A DNA stretch of 64,000 nt from Pimelobacter simplex (GTDB lineage: Bacteria > Actinomycetota > Actinomycetes > Propionibacteriales > Nocardioidaceae). The position numbers were made by a program, and so were the translations under genes. The stretch lies in contig JADCLI010000017.1 in NCBI GenBank assembly GCA_016803235.1, positions 41,959 to 105,958 on the forward strand. The letters run 5' to 3'. Below, one piece after another: positions 24,279 to 32,395 of the stretch. The stretch's first letter is position 1. Each line of letters opens with the position of its first letter. The notes under the pieces are model-generated. The model saw only the letters and a list, made by a program, of their open reading frames with translations. It was not told the origin of the DNA and did no database searches.

Positions 24279-24689
24279 ATGAGCTGGACCATCGCCGGCT
24301 ACGTCGGCTACCTCGTCATCACCGTCCCGCTGACGATCTGGGTCGCGACCACGCTCTCCCGCAACGGCCGGGTGTTCCTGGCCGACGTGTTCGGCGGCGA
24401 CGACGCGCTCGCCGACGCGGTCAACCGGCTGCTCGTCGTCGGCTTCTACCTGCTCAACCTCGGCTTCGTCTCGCTCTACCTGCGCAGCGGGGGATCGCAC
24501 AGCGCCGAGGACGTGTTCGACATGCTGAGCGTCAAGGTCGGCGTGGTGCTGCTGACCCTCGGCGTCCTGCACTTCTTCAACGTCTACGTCTTCAACCGGC
24601 TGCGACGCCGCCACCGGATGGAGCAGCTGCCGCCCGCACCGCCGATGCAGCCGTACGGCGCCCCGGCGTACCCCATGGCGCCGCGCTGA
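24279..24689 (+). CDS. Small membrane protein, TetR-linked
   Basis: This is a 136-residue protein with about three or four hydrophobic helices (GYVGYLVITVPLTIWVAT, LLVVGFYLLNLGFVSLYL, VGVVLLTLGVLHFFNVYVF) and a Pro-rich tail (LPPAPPMQPYGAPAYP). No catalytic motif or named family was recognised. The twin operators lie directly upstream and a TetR gene begins 20 bases after its stop, so it is probably the main target of that regulator. Role unknown. Confidence 0.8.
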   Translation: MSWTIAGYVGYLVITVPLTIWVATTLSRNGRVFLADVFGGDDALADAVNRLLVVGFYLLNLGFVSLYLRSGGSHSAEDVFDMLSVKVGVVLLTLGVLHFFNVYVFNRLRRRHRMEQLPPAPPMQPYGAPAYPMAPR

Positions 24690-24708
24690 GGTCTCTAGGG
24701 TGGGCACC

Positions 24709-25392
24709 GTGCCGGACTCCCCGCTGACGCCCAAGGCGGCCCAGACCCGCGCGACGATCCTCACAACGGCGCTGCGGCTGTTCCGCGAGGACGGCTACGA
24801 CCGCACCACGATGCGGGCGGTCGCCCAGGGGGCGGGGGTCTCGCTGGGCAGCGCGTACTACTACTTCGCCTCCAAGGAGCACCTCGTCCAGGCGTTCTAC
24901 GACGAGCTGCTGGCCGAGCACGAGGCCGCGGTCGAGGCGGTCCTCGCGCGCGAGACCGGGTTCGCCGGCCGCCTCCGGGGCAGCCTCGAGGCGTGGCTGG
25001 ACATCGCGGAGCCGCACCATGCCTTCGCGGCGCAGTTCTTCCGCAACGCGGCCGACCCGACCAGCCCGCTCTCGCCGTTCAGTCCCGAGTCCGCGCCGGC
25101 CCGCGACGGCAGCATCGCCCTGATGCGCCGCCTGCTGGCCGGCTCGGACGCGAAGGTCTCGCGCCGCCTCGAGGGCCGCCTGCCCGAGCTGCTCTGGCTG
25201 CTGCAGATGGGGGTCGTGCTGTTCTGGGTGTACGACGCCAGCGCGGGCCAGCAGCGCTCGCGGACCCTGGTGCGGGGCGTCGTGCCACTGGTCGACCGGC
25301 TGGTCCGGATGAGCCGGCTGCCGGTCCTGCGCGGCGTGGTCGACGACGTCCTCGGGCTGCTCGACGCGATCCAGGGCCCGGACGACGACTAG
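24709..25392 (+). CDS. TetR-family transcriptional regulator
   Basis: This is a 227-residue protein. The N-terminal helix-turn-helix is typical (TRATILTTALRLFREDGYDR, then VAQGAGVSLGSAYYYFASKE). The C-terminal ligand domain is divergent. The start at GTG 24709 is supported by TAGGGT (24696-24701) seven bases upstream; GTG 24700 is the alternative. It therefore seems to have its own leaderless promoter as well as being downstream of the membrane-protein gene. Its likely sites are the two TTGAAC-type palindromes at 24208-24264. Confidence 0.88.
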   Translation: MPDSPLTPKAAQTRATILTTALRLFREDGYDRTTMRAVAQGAGVSLGSAYYYFASKEHLVQAFYDELLAEHEAAVEAVLARETGFAGRLRGSLEAWLDIAEPHHAFAAQFFRNAADPTSPLSPFSPESAPARDGSIALMRRLLAGSDAKVSRRLEGRLPELLWLLQMGVVLFWVYDASAGQQRSRTLVRGVVPLVDRLVRMSRLPVLRGVVDDVLGLLDAIQGPDDD

Positions 25393-25407
25393 GAACCGGT
25401 CCGTACT

Positions 25408-25436
25408 TTGGTCGGTACCCGGTGCATCTGTAGAGT
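25408..25436 (+). promoter_or_regulatory. Promoter for tRNA-Trp / secE / nusG
   Basis: TTGGTC (25408-25413), a 17-bp spacer and TAGAGT (25431-25436) form a good housekeeping-type promoter. It lies about 75 bp before tRNA-Trp, just after the stop of the TetR gene. Confidence 0.65.
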
Positions 25437-25512
25437 GCTCTCCGGTGGATCTTCCCCCATGGTCGGTCGCGCCCTTGAACGGGCGAGGCGGGCACGGTGG
25501 GAGAAGCCGCGG

Positions 25513-25585
25513 AGGGCACTAGCTCAACTGGCAGAGCATCGGTCTCCAAAACCGAAGGTTGGGGGTTCAAGTCCCTCGTGCCCTG
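25513..25585 (+). tRNA. trpT: tRNA-Trp (CCA)
   Basis: It folds as a 73-nt cloverleaf: acceptor AGGGCAC with GTGCCCT, D arm TAGCTCAACTGGCAGAGC, anticodon loop CTCCAAA (anticodon CCA), T arm GGGGGTTCAAGTCCC, discriminator G. It lies 59 bp before secE, as in most actinobacteria. Confidence 0.96.
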
Positions 25586-25644
25586 CAAGACGTGACGACC
25601 AGCCGGCCGGAGGGTCGGCTGCTGACAAGGAGAAGGTGAGCAGC

Positions 25645-25908
25645 GTGGCGGATGCTCCGGCAGTCCGTGGAGGCCGCAAGGACTCCTCGGATGGCAAGCA
25701 GTCCGAGAACCGCACCGGGCCGGTGACCTTCTACCGCCAGGTCGTCGCCGAGCTCCGCAAGGTCGTCTGGCCGACCCGGGAGCAGCTCGGTACCTACTTC
25801 GTCGTCGTCATCGCCTTCGTCCTCGTGATGATCGCCCTGGTGTCGGTCCTCGACCTCGCGCTCGGAAAGCTCGCGTTCGAGATCTTCACCGGCGCCGACG
25901 ACATCTGA
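25645..25908 (+). CDS. secE: Preprotein translocase subunit SecE
   Basis: This is an 87-residue protein with a charged N-terminus, the conserved amphipathic segment VVAELRKVVWPTREQLGTY and one membrane helix (VVVIAFVLVMIALVSVLDLAL). SecE clamps the SecY channel in the inner membrane. GTG 25645 (MADAPAVRGG) is preferred because GAAGGTGA sits five bases upstream; GTG 25636 is the alternative. It is co-transcribed with nusG, 46 bp downstream. Confidence 0.9.
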   Translation: MADAPAVRGGRKDSSDGKQSENRTGPVTFYRQVVAELRKVVWPTREQLGTYFVVVIAFVLVMIALVSVLDLALGKLAFEIFTGADDI

Positions 25909-25954
25909 GAGCTGACGCGCACCCGCGTCGGCTGACAATGTTTTTCGACAACTG

Positions 25955-26836
25955 ATGGAGCAGCACGTGTCCGAGCAGTACGACCCGGCCCAGGCTGACG
26001 AGGCGCTCGCCGAGGCGGCCCACGACGTCGCCGACGTCGAGGAGGCGGAGGACACCGCCCTCGAGGAGGCCTTCGAGGCCGACCTGGACAACGAGTTCGA
26101 CCAGGACGTCGAGGTCGACGAGACCGTCGACGCCGAGGGCGCCGACGAGATCGCCGCCGTCGAGGACGACGCCGTCGAGGACGACGCCGTCGAGGACGAC
26201 GCCGACGAGGACCCGCTCGAGGCGTTCCGCCGCGAGCTGTGGGCCAAGCCCGGCGACTGGTTCGTGGTGCACACCTACTCCGGCATGGAGAACCGGGTGA
26301 AGCAGAACCTCGAGAACCGGATCCACTCCCTCAACATGGAGGACTACATCCACGAGATCGTGGTCCCCACCGAGGAGGTCGCCGAGATCAAGAACGGCCA
26401 GCGCAAGATGGTCAAGCGCACCGTTCTCCCCGGCTACGTCCTGGTCCGCATGGACCTCACCGACGAGTCCTGGGCCGCTGTGCGGCACACCCCGTCGGTC
26501 ACCGGCTTCGTCGGCCACAGCCACCAGCCGGTGCCGCTGAGCATGGACGAGGTCGAGAAGATGCTCGCCCCGGCCGTCGTCACCGCGGCCGCCGCCGAGG
26601 CCGAGGCCGCCGCGGCCAGCACCCCGGGTGCCGCCGTCACGCCGGCCAAGAAGCCGATCGAGGTCGCCGACTTCGACGTCAACGACTCCGTCCTCATCGT
26701 CGACGGCGCGTTCGCCACGCTCCACGCGACGATCACCGAGATCAACGCCGAGGCCCAGCGGGTCAAGGCGCTCGTCGAGATCTTCGGCCGCGAGACCCCG
26801 GTCGAGCTCTCGTTCTCCCAGATCCAGCGGGTCTGA
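25955..26836 (+). CDS. nusG: Transcription termination/antitermination factor NusG
   Basis: This is a 293-residue protein. Residues 1-90 are a very acidic extension ([18 protein letters not shown]). The NGN domain follows from about 100 ([43 protein letters not shown]). An Ala-rich linker precedes the C-terminal KOW domain ([20 protein letters not shown] to [10 protein letters not shown]). NusG binds RNA polymerase and links it to ribosomes or Rho. The acidic tail is far longer than in E. coli NusG (181 residues) and contains imperfect tandem repeats. Confidence 0.95.
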   Translation: MEQHVSEQYDPAQADEALAEAAHDVADVEEAEDTALEEAFEADLDNEFDQDVEVDETVDAEGADEIAAVEDDAVEDDAVEDDADEDPLEAFRRELWAKPGDWFVVHTYSGMENRVKQNLENRIHSLNMEDYIHEIVVPTEEVAEIKNGQRKMVKRTVLPGYVLVRMDLTDESWAAVRHTPSVTGFVGHSHQPVPLSMDEVEKMLAPAVVTAAAAEAEAAAASTPGAAVTPAKKPIEVADFDVNDSVLIVDGAFATLHATITEINAEAQRVKALVEIFGRETPVELSFSQIQRV

Positions 26837-26970
26837 ATTTCGCCGTCCCCGCCCCGGCGGGGAAGAATGTCTGGGTTGCCCGGGCTCGCGGCTGTGCGGG
26901 CCGGCGACGCAGGTGGCAGAGACGTACGACGTACGCCTCGTCATGACCACGAGAAGAAAGAGATAGAGGA

Positions 26971-27399
26971 ATGCCTCCCAAGAAGAAGATCGCCGCGCTG
27001 GTCAAGGTGCAGCTGCAGGCTGGCTCGGCCACCCCGGCTCCGCCGGTCGGTACCGCGCTCGGTCCGCACGGCGTCAACATCATGGACTTCTGCAAGGCGT
27101 ACAACGCCCAGACCGAGTCCATGCGCGGCAACGTCATCCCCGTCGAGATCACCATCTACGAGGACCGGACGTTCGACTTCATCACGAAGACCCCGCCGGC
27201 CGCGGAGCTGATCAAGAAGGCCGCCGGCCTGCAGAAGGGCTCGGGCGTCCCGCACAAGGAGAAGGTCGGCAAGCTGACCAAGGACCAGGTGCGCGAGATC
27301 GCGACGACCAAGCTCCCCGACCTCAACGCCAACGACATCGACGCCGCGATGAAGATCGTGGAGGGCACTGCGCGCTCCATGGGCGTCACCGTCGACTGA
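26971..27399 (+). CDS. rplK: 50S ribosomal protein L11
   Basis: This is a 142-residue protein of full length. [20 protein letters not shown] leads to the conserved [20 protein letters not shown], which binds the GTPase-associated centre of 23S rRNA; the C-terminus ends [11 protein letters not shown]. It starts after AGATAGAGGA. The 134 bp between nusG and rplK hold a GC-rich hairpin near 26848 and a CGTACGACGTACG repeat, but no clear promoter. It probably forms an operon with rplA. Confidence 0.97.
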   Translation: MPPKKKIAALVKVQLQAGSATPAPPVGTALGPHGVNIMDFCKAYNAQTESMRGNVIPVEITIYEDRTFDFITKTPPAAELIKKAAGLQKGSGVPHKEKVGKLTKDQVREIATTKLPDLNANDIDAAMKIVEGTARSMGVTVD

Positions 27400-27462
27400 T
27401 CCACCGTGGAAGGGCCGCGCTGGCCCGCTGACCACACCTCCTCTTCAAGCTAAGGAACCACC

Positions 27463-28176
27463 ATGCAGCGCAGCAAGACCTACCGCGCGGCTGCCGAGAC
27501 GTTCGACAAGAACGAGCTCTACGCGCCGCTGGCCGCGATCAAGATCGCCAAGGCCGCCAGCAAGAAGAAGTTCGACGAGACCGTCGACGTCGTCATGCGC
27601 CTGGGTGTCGACCCGCGCAAGGCCGACCAGATGGTCCGCGGCACCGTCAACCTGCCGCACGGCACCGGCAAGACCGCTCGCGTCCTCGTGTTCGCGAACG
27701 GCGACAAGGCCGACGCCGCCCGCGAGGCCGGCGCCGACTTCGTCGGCAGCGACGACCTGATCGACAAGGTCGCCGGCGGCTGGACCGACTTCGACGCCGT
27801 GGTCGCCACCCCGGACCTGATGGGCAAGGTCGGCCGCCTCGGCCGCGTGCTCGGTCCCCGTGGCCTCATGCCGAACCCGAAGGTCGGCACCGTGACGCCG
27901 GACCCGGCCAAGGCCGTGACCGACATCAAGGGCGGCAAGATCGAGTTCCGCGTCGACCGCCACGCCAACCTCCACTTCATCGTGGGCAAGGCCTCCTTCT
28001 CCGAGCAGCAGCTCGCCGAGAACTACGCCGCCGCGCTCGAGGAGGTGCTGCGTCTCAAGCCGGCCAGCTCCAAGGGCCGCTACCTGAAGAAGGTCACCGT
28101 CTCCACGACCATGGGCCCCGGCGTCCAGGTCGACCCCAACCGCATCAAGAACGTCGCGGTCGAGGACGAGGCCTGA
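27463..28176 (+). CDS. rplA: 50S ribosomal protein L1
   Basis: This is a 237-residue protein of the usual length. It contains the L1 signature region [19 protein letters not shown] and ends with [19 protein letters not shown]1 binds the L1 stalk of 23S rRNA and in other bacteria represses its own operon. TAAGGAACC is the ribosome site. It is followed by a palindromic repeat and a hairpin that probably end the operon. Confidence 0.97.
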   Translation: MQRSKTYRAAAETFDKNELYAPLAAIKIAKAASKKKFDETVDVVMRLGVDPRKADQMVRGTVNLPHGTGKTARVLVFANGDKADAAREAGADFVGSDDLIDKVAGGWTDFDAVVATPDLMGKVGRLGRVLGPRGLMPNPKVGTVTPDPAKAVTDIKGGKIEFRVDRHANLHFIVGKASFSEQQLAENYAAALEEVLRLKPASSKGRYLKKVTVSTTMGPGVQVDPNRIKNVAVEDEA

Positions 28177-28192
28177 TTCCTCTCTGGAACTC

Positions 28193-28229
28193 GGTGGTCG
28201 AGGGGTCGCGCAGCGACCGTCTCGAGACC
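28193..28229. repeat. Palindromic intergenic repeat, GGTGGTCGAG type
   Basis: It starts GGTGGTCGAGGGGTCGC and ends GCGACCGTCTCGAGACC. The inner arms GGTCGC and GCGACC close around GCA, and the outer arms GGTCGAG and CTCGA-GACC extend it. Its ends resemble the palindrome between rpoB and rpoC (47590-47637), suggesting a repeat family. Confidence 0.65.
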
Positions 28230-28230
28230 T

Positions 28231-28274
28231 GGCGCCCGCCGCTCCCCTCGGGGACGGCGGGCGCCGCGCTTTTC
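28231..28274 (+). terminator. Terminator after rplA
   Basis: GGCGCCCGCCG (28231-28241) pairs with CGGCGGGCGCC (28255-28265), with a smaller CCCCTCGGGG in the loop. GCGCTTTT follows, a true T run. It ends the rplK-rplA unit before the DUF4232 gene. Confidence 0.85.
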
Positions 28275-28296
28275 CGGCGTTCCTAGGCTGTCCGGC

Positions 28297-28944
28297 GTGA
28301 AGCGCGCGCTCGGGTCCCTGCTGGTCCTCGTCGCCGCCACCGGCTGCTCCGGCGCCCCGGCCCCGTCCCGCCCCGGGCCGTCCGGGACCGAGGACCTCAC
28401 CGCGCTGCTGCGCACCCGCGCCACGACGACGGCCGGCGCCGACGGCTGTCGACCGGACCAGGTGGCCGTCACCCTCGAGGGCTACGACGCCGCGCTGGGG
28501 CACCGCTACACCCGGATCACGGTCCGCAACGTCGGTGAACGGCCGTGCCGCGTCGAGGGGGTCCCGGGGATCGGCGTGCGCGGGGTCGACGGGTCGACCT
28601 TCGAGCCCGAGGTGGGGCGCGGCCTCCCGATGTCGGGGGAGCCGGCTCCTCCGGACGGGCCGGTGGAGCTGCAGCCCGGCACGGCCGCGACCAGCGACCT
28701 GGAGTGGACCGGCGAGCTGGCGGCCGCGGACGCGGAACGGGCGGCGCTCGTCGTCGTCCAGCTGGCGGTGGACCAGGCACCGGTCGCCGTCCCCGCACGG
28801 CTGGCCGGCGACCCGGCCGACGCCGACCCTCTGGACATCGGCCGGTCCACGACGTTGCGGCTCACCGCCTTCACGGCCCTCTCGCCGGAGGACGACGCTC
28901 GCCCCCCGGTCGACCGGGACGGGCCGGTCCGGCCCGAGAAGTGA
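28297..28944 (+). CDS. DUF4232-type lipoprotein
   Basis: This is a 215-residue protein with lipobox VAATGC (Cys17). The mature domain has the features of DUF4232 proteins: CRPDQVAVTLEGYDAALGHR, then TVRNVGERPCRVEGVPGIGV, a beta-sandwich with paired cysteines. These are surface-anchored proteins of unknown role in actinobacteria. TAGGCT (28284-28289) lies seven bases before the GTG, so it is probably leaderless. It is inserted between rplA and rplJ. Confidence 0.82.
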   Translation: MKRALGSLLVLVAATGCSGAPAPSRPGPSGTEDLTALLRTRATTTAGADGCRPDQVAVTLEGYDAALGHRYTRITVRNVGERPCRVEGVPGIGVRGVDGSTFEPEVGRGLPMSGEPAPPDGPVELQPGTAATSDLEWTGELAAADAERAALVVVQLAVDQAPVAVPARLAGDPADADPLDIGRSTTLRLTAFTALSPEDDARPPVDRDGPVRPEK

Positions 28945-28950
28945 GTGAGC

Positions 28951-30231
28951 TCAGGCGGTGAGCTTCTCCAGCGCAGCCAGCTCGACGCACACCGCGACCC
29001 CGGCCATCGCGGCCTGGACCTCCTCGAGCACCGGGAAGGTCGGCGCCAGGCGGATGTTGCGGTCGCGCGGGTCGTTGCCGTGCGGGAAGGCGGAGCCGGC
29101 GGGGGTCAGCGCGATGCCGGCCTCCTTGGCGAGCTGGACCACCCGCGACGCCGTACCGTCGAGGACGTCGAGGTTCACGAAGTAGCCACCCGTCGGGACG
29201 GTCCACTCGGCGATGCCCAGGCCGCTCAGTCGCGAGGACAGGGCGTCCTGGACCGCGGCGAACTTCGGCGCGATCAGGTCGCGGTGCTTGCGCATGTGGG
29301 CGCGCACGCCGTCAGCGTCGCCGAACAGCTCGACGTGGCGCAGGTGGTTGACCTTGTCGGGGCCGATGGCCGCGAAGCCGAGCCGCTCGAGGTGCCACGC
29401 TTTGTTCTCCGGGGAGGCCGCGAGCGCGGCGACGCCGGCGCCGGCGAAGGTGATCTTCGAGGTCGAGGCGAACATGATCGGCCGGTTCGGGTGGCCGGAC
29501 GCGGCGGCGAGGCCCAGCGCGTCGGCGCTCTTGGTCTCCTCGTCGGTGAGGTGGTGCACGGCGTACGCGTTGTCCCACAGGATCCGGAAGTCGGGCGCGG
29601 CCGTCGGCATCGCCATCAGCTCGGCGGCGACCTCGGGCGAGCAGACCGACCCGGTCGGGTTGGCGTACGTCGGCACGATCCACATGCCCTTGACCGCCGG
29701 GTCGTCGACGAGGGCGCGAACCGCCGGCACATCGGGACCGTCGGCGTTCATCGGCACGGTCAGCATCTCGATGCCGAGCTCGGCCAGCATCGTGAAGTGG
29801 CGGTCGTAGCCGGGGACCGGGCAGATGAACTTCACGACCGGCTCCTGCGACCACGGCCGCGGCGAGTCGGGGCCACCCTTGAGCAGGAGCGCGGTGAGCA
29901 CCTGGTGCATCATCGTGAGGCTGGAGTTGCCGCCGCACACGACGCTGGCCACGTCGACGCCGAGCAGGTCGGCGAAGATCTCACGCATCTCCACGAGGCC
30001 CTCGAGGCCGCCGTAGTTGCGCACGTCCGTGCCCGAGCGGTCCCGGTACGACGACGGCAGCCCGAGCAGGCCGTTGGACAGGTCGAGCTGGTCGGCGCCC
30101 GGCTTGCCCCGGGTGAGGTCGAGCTTGAGGCCGCGGGCCGTGAGCTCGTCGTAGGCGGCGCGCACCGTCGTCAGGCGCGCGGCGAGGTCGTCGGCGGACA
30201 GGGCGGACAGCGGCGTCGCGGAGGTGGTCAC
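28951..30231 (-). CDS. PLP-dependent aminotransferase (class I, MocR-like putative aminotransferase)
   Basis: This is about 426 residues, fold type I. The PLP lysine is in SKITFAGAG, the Asn/Pro segment is VPTYANPTGSVCSPE, the Asp contact is in RILWDNAYAVHH, and the substrate Arg is in RNIRLAPTFP. It belongs to the Aminotran_MocR group of stand-alone enzymes; no DNA-binding domain is present. The amino donor is unknown. GTG 30231 is seven bases from CACGAT (minus strand); an ATG three codons earlier (30240) is the alternative start. Confidence 0.85.
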   Translation of the reverse strand: MTTSATPLSALSADDLAARLTTVRAAYDELTARGLKLDLTRGKPGADQLDLSNGLLGLPSSYRDRSGTDVRNYGGLEGLVEMREIFADLLGVDVASVVCGGNSSLTMMHQVLTALLLKGGPDSPRPWSQEPVVKFICPVPGYDRHFTMLAELGIEMLTVPMNADGPDVPAVRALVDDPAVKGMWIVPTYANPTGSVCSPEVAAELMAMPTAAPDFRILWDNAYAVHHLTDEETKSADALGLAAASGHPNRPIMFASTSKITFAGAGVAALAASPENKAWHLERLGFAAIGPDKVNHLRHVELFGDADGVRAHMRKHRDLIAPKFAAVQDALSSRLSGLGIAEWTVPTGGYFVNLDVLDGTASRVVQLAKEAGIALTPAGSAFPHGNDPRDRNIRLAPTFPVLEEVQAAMAGVAVCVELAALEKLTA

Positions 30232-30292
30232 GGGGACCATCGTGCCAAGTCCGCGCGCGGCGCGCGCGCCCGGTCCGCCGGTCAAGCCGGGG

Positions 30293-30664
30293 TCAGGCGC
30301 CGCGGCGCACGTCGGCGGGGGACCAGAAGGCCCGCATGCCGGTGATCAGCCCGTCCTCGGAGAAGGTCATCACGTCGATCGGCTCGATCACCGACCGCTC
30401 CGCCCCGTCCCCCGAGACGACGCGGAAGCTGAACGCGGCCTCGTTGCCCGCGACCCGGATCGCGAGCAGCTCGGTGGTGCGCTGCCGGGTGGTCAGCACC
30501 TCGTAGAACGACGCGATCTCCTCGGTGCCCTTGCGCGCCGGCGAGCCGACCGGGTCCTCGAGGGTGGCGTCGGCGGCGTACAGGGCGGCGATCTGCGCCC
30601 CGCTGGTCGCGTTCGCGACGAGGTCGAGGTAGCGGACGACGGTGGCGCGGATGTCAGCGGTCAT
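30293..30664 (-). CDS. SnoaL/NTF2-like protein (steroid delta-isomerase-like)
   Basis: This is a 123-residue alpha+beta barrel of the NTF2-like superfamily: [21 protein letters not shown], then [20 protein letters not shown] and [21 protein letters not shown]. The pattern resembles ketosteroid isomerase, with Asp in the LEDPVG segment, but the catalytic set cannot be confirmed. GACGAT lies six bases before the ATG at 30664 (minus strand), suggesting a leaderless transcript. Confidence 0.82.
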   Translation of the reverse strand: MTADIRATVVRYLDLVANATSGAQIAALYAADATLEDPVGSPARKGTEEIASFYEVLTTRQRTTELLAIRVAGNEAAFSFRVVSGDGAERSVIEPIDVMTFSEDGLITGMRAFWSPADVRRGA

Positions 30665-30793
30665 GTCCGCATCGTCGACAGGGCAGGGCGCACGGCGGGC
30701 CGCAGGTCCCGTTCCCCGGGACCGTTCCCCGGGACCGACCTCGGGGCGGCTCCCCGATTTGGCCGGGGCTCGCCGGCGCCGTACCTTTGTCCA

Positions 30794-30985
30794 CTGAAAC
30801 CTTAAGACCGCCGGTCGTCCGGGCTCCGAGCCCTGACCGAAGGTTCCGCCGAGAGGCGGACGGCCTGCGCAGGGGATCAGAGCAACGCCGAGCGCCTGGT
30901 GCGCGAGGTCCACGCCCTGAGCGCCTGCGCTCGGGGCGTTCGTCATTCGACGGAGACTTCGCGGCGGTCAACCATTCCGGAAGGA
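30794..30985 (+). ncRNA. Ribosomal protein L10 leader of rplJ-rplL
   Basis: The 326-bp gap before rplJ has little coding character and holds the features of the actinobacterial L10 leader. These are an AAGACCGCCGGTCGT segment (30806-30820), GGCTCCGAGCC, GACCGAAGGTTCCGCC, several GC hairpins, and a late GAGCGCCTGCGCTC stem-loop (about 30920). In this class, excess L10(L12)4 binds the leader and lowers rplJ/rplL expression. The boundaries are approximate and were set by eye. Confidence 0.6.
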
Positions 30986-30990
30986 GACCC

Positions 30991-31659
30991 ATGGCGCGGG
31001 CAGACAAGCAGGCCGCCGTCGCGGAGATCGCTGAGTCCTTCAGCGAGTCCGCAGGCGCTGTGCTGACCGAGTACCGCGGTCTCACCGTCAAGGAGCTGCA
31101 GGACCTTCGCCGCTCCCTCGGTGCGAACGCCAACTACGCCGTGGTCAAGAACACGCTGGCCAAGCTCGCCGCCAAGGAGGCGGGCATCGAGGGCTTCGAC
31201 GAGCTCCTCACCGGCCCGACCGCCATCGCCTTCATCAAGGGCGACGTCGTCGAGGCTGCCAAGGGTCTGCGTGACTTTGCCAAGGCGAACCCCACCCTGG
31301 TCATCAAGGGTGGCGTTCTCGACGGCGCGCTCCTCGACGCGGCGGAGATCGGCAAGCTCGCCGACCTCGAGTCGCGTGAGGTGCTCCTGGGCAAGCTCGC
31401 GGGCGCGATGCTCGCTTCGCTCAGCCAGGCCGTCTACCTCCTCAACGCCCCGCTCGCCCAGGCTGCCCGGCTCGCCGGCGCCCTGGAGGCGAAGGCCCAG
31501 GAGGACCCCTCGATCCTCGCAGGTGGTGCCGGTACGCCGGTCGCCGCCGAGGAGGCTCCGGCTGCCGATGAGGCTGCCGAGGCCCCCGCTGACGAGGCTC
31601 CCGCCGCGGACGACGCGGACGCGGCCGCCTCTGACGAGGGCGACACCGCCGAGGCCTGA
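30991..31659 (+). CDS. rplJ: 50S ribosomal protein L10
   Basis: This is a 222-residue protein. The N-terminal rRNA-binding part is typical ([56 protein letters not shown]), followed by the helix that binds L7/L12 dimers. About 45 extra residues at the C-terminus are an Ala/Glu/Asp-rich tail ([18 protein letters not shown]). Similar tails occur in other actinobacterial L10 proteins. GGAAGGAGAC precedes the ATG. It forms an operon with rplL. Confidence 0.97.
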   Translation: MARADKQAAVAEIAESFSESAGAVLTEYRGLTVKELQDLRRSLGANANYAVVKNTLAKLAAKEAGIEGFDELLTGPTAIAFIKGDVVEAAKGLRDFAKANPTLVIKGGVLDGALLDAAEIGKLADLESREVLLGKLAGAMLASLSQAVYLLNAPLAQAARLAGALEAKAQEDPSILAGGAGTPVAAEEAPAADEAAEAPADEAPAADDADAAASDEGDTAEA

Positions 31660-31742
31660 CCGCCCCGGCGTCACCACCACCTGAAACCCGGCCCGCGCGC
31701 GACGTACGCACGCAGGCCAGCCTGACGAAAGGAACCGCCACC

Positions 31743-32135
31743 ATGGCGAAGCTCACCACCGACGAGCTCCTCGACGCGTTCAAGGAGATGACCCTCATCG
31801 AGCTCTCCGAGTTCGTGAAGCAGTTCGAGGAGACCTTCGGCGTCACCGCCGCTGCCCCCGTTGCCGTTGCCGCTGCCCCCGCCGCCGGCGGCGCCGCGGA
31901 CGCCGGTGACGCCGGTGCCGCCCAGGACGAGTTCGACGTCGTCCTCGAGGCCGCTGGTGACAAGAAGATCAACGTCATCAAGGAGGTCCGCGCGCTGACC
32001 TCCCTCGGCCTCAAGGAGGCGAAGGACCTCGTCGAGGGCGCCCCGAAGGCGATCCTCGAGAAGGTCAACAAGGAGACGGCTGACAAGGCCAAGGAGGCCC
32101 TCGAGGGCGCCGGCGCCACCGTCACCCTCAAGTGA
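31743..32135 (+). CDS. rplL: 50S ribosomal protein L7/L12
   Basis: This is a 130-residue protein: N-terminal dimerisation region ([20 protein letters not shown]), an Ala/Gly hinge, and the C-terminal domain that recruits translation factors ([29 protein letters not shown]). The hinge is a little longer than in E. coli. GAAAGGAACC is the ribosome site. A strong terminator follows. Confidence 0.98.
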   Translation: MAKLTTDELLDAFKEMTLIELSEFVKQFEETFGVTAAAPVAVAAAPAAGGAADAGDAGAAQDEFDVVLEAAGDKKINVIKEVRALTSLGLKEAKDLVEGAPKAILEKVNKETADKAKEALEGAGATVTLK

Positions 32136-32166
32136 CCCGTCCCTGAGACGACTCACTCGGTCACGG

Positions 32167-32206
32167 GGCCGGCAGAGCACTGCTCTGCCGGCCTCGTGCC
32201 ATTTTT
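32167..32206 (+). terminator. Terminator after rplL
   Basis: GGCCGGCAGAG pairs with CTCTGCCGGCC around CACTG (32167-32193), followed within ten bases by ATTTTT. It closes the rplJ-rplL operon. Confidence 0.9.
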
Positions 32207-32233
32207 CGTCCTCGCGGCTCGTCCCGGCTACCA

Positions 32234-32275
32234 CTACTCGCGAGTTGGACGCTAGGTGCTACTCGCCAGTATCTT
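32234..32275 (+). promoter_or_regulatory. Probable promoter/operator region of the mce operon
   Basis: The 260 bp between rplL and the mce ATPase contain a perfect palindrome ACTCGCGAGT (32236-32245), CTACTCGC twice (32234-32241 and 32259-32266, 25 bp apart), and a weak TTGGAC (32245-32250) ... TATCTT (32270-32275) pair with a 19-bp spacer. Both promoter and operator are tentative. Confidence 0.35.
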
Positions 32276-32395
32276 TCCGGTCTCGGTTGCCGGGTGTGCG
32301 TGACGGGCACCACGGTTGCCGCGTAACGTGCGCCACGCGGTTGCGTTGTTCCTTCGCAGCCGGGGCCGGCGAGCGGACGTAGGGAGAGGACGAGC

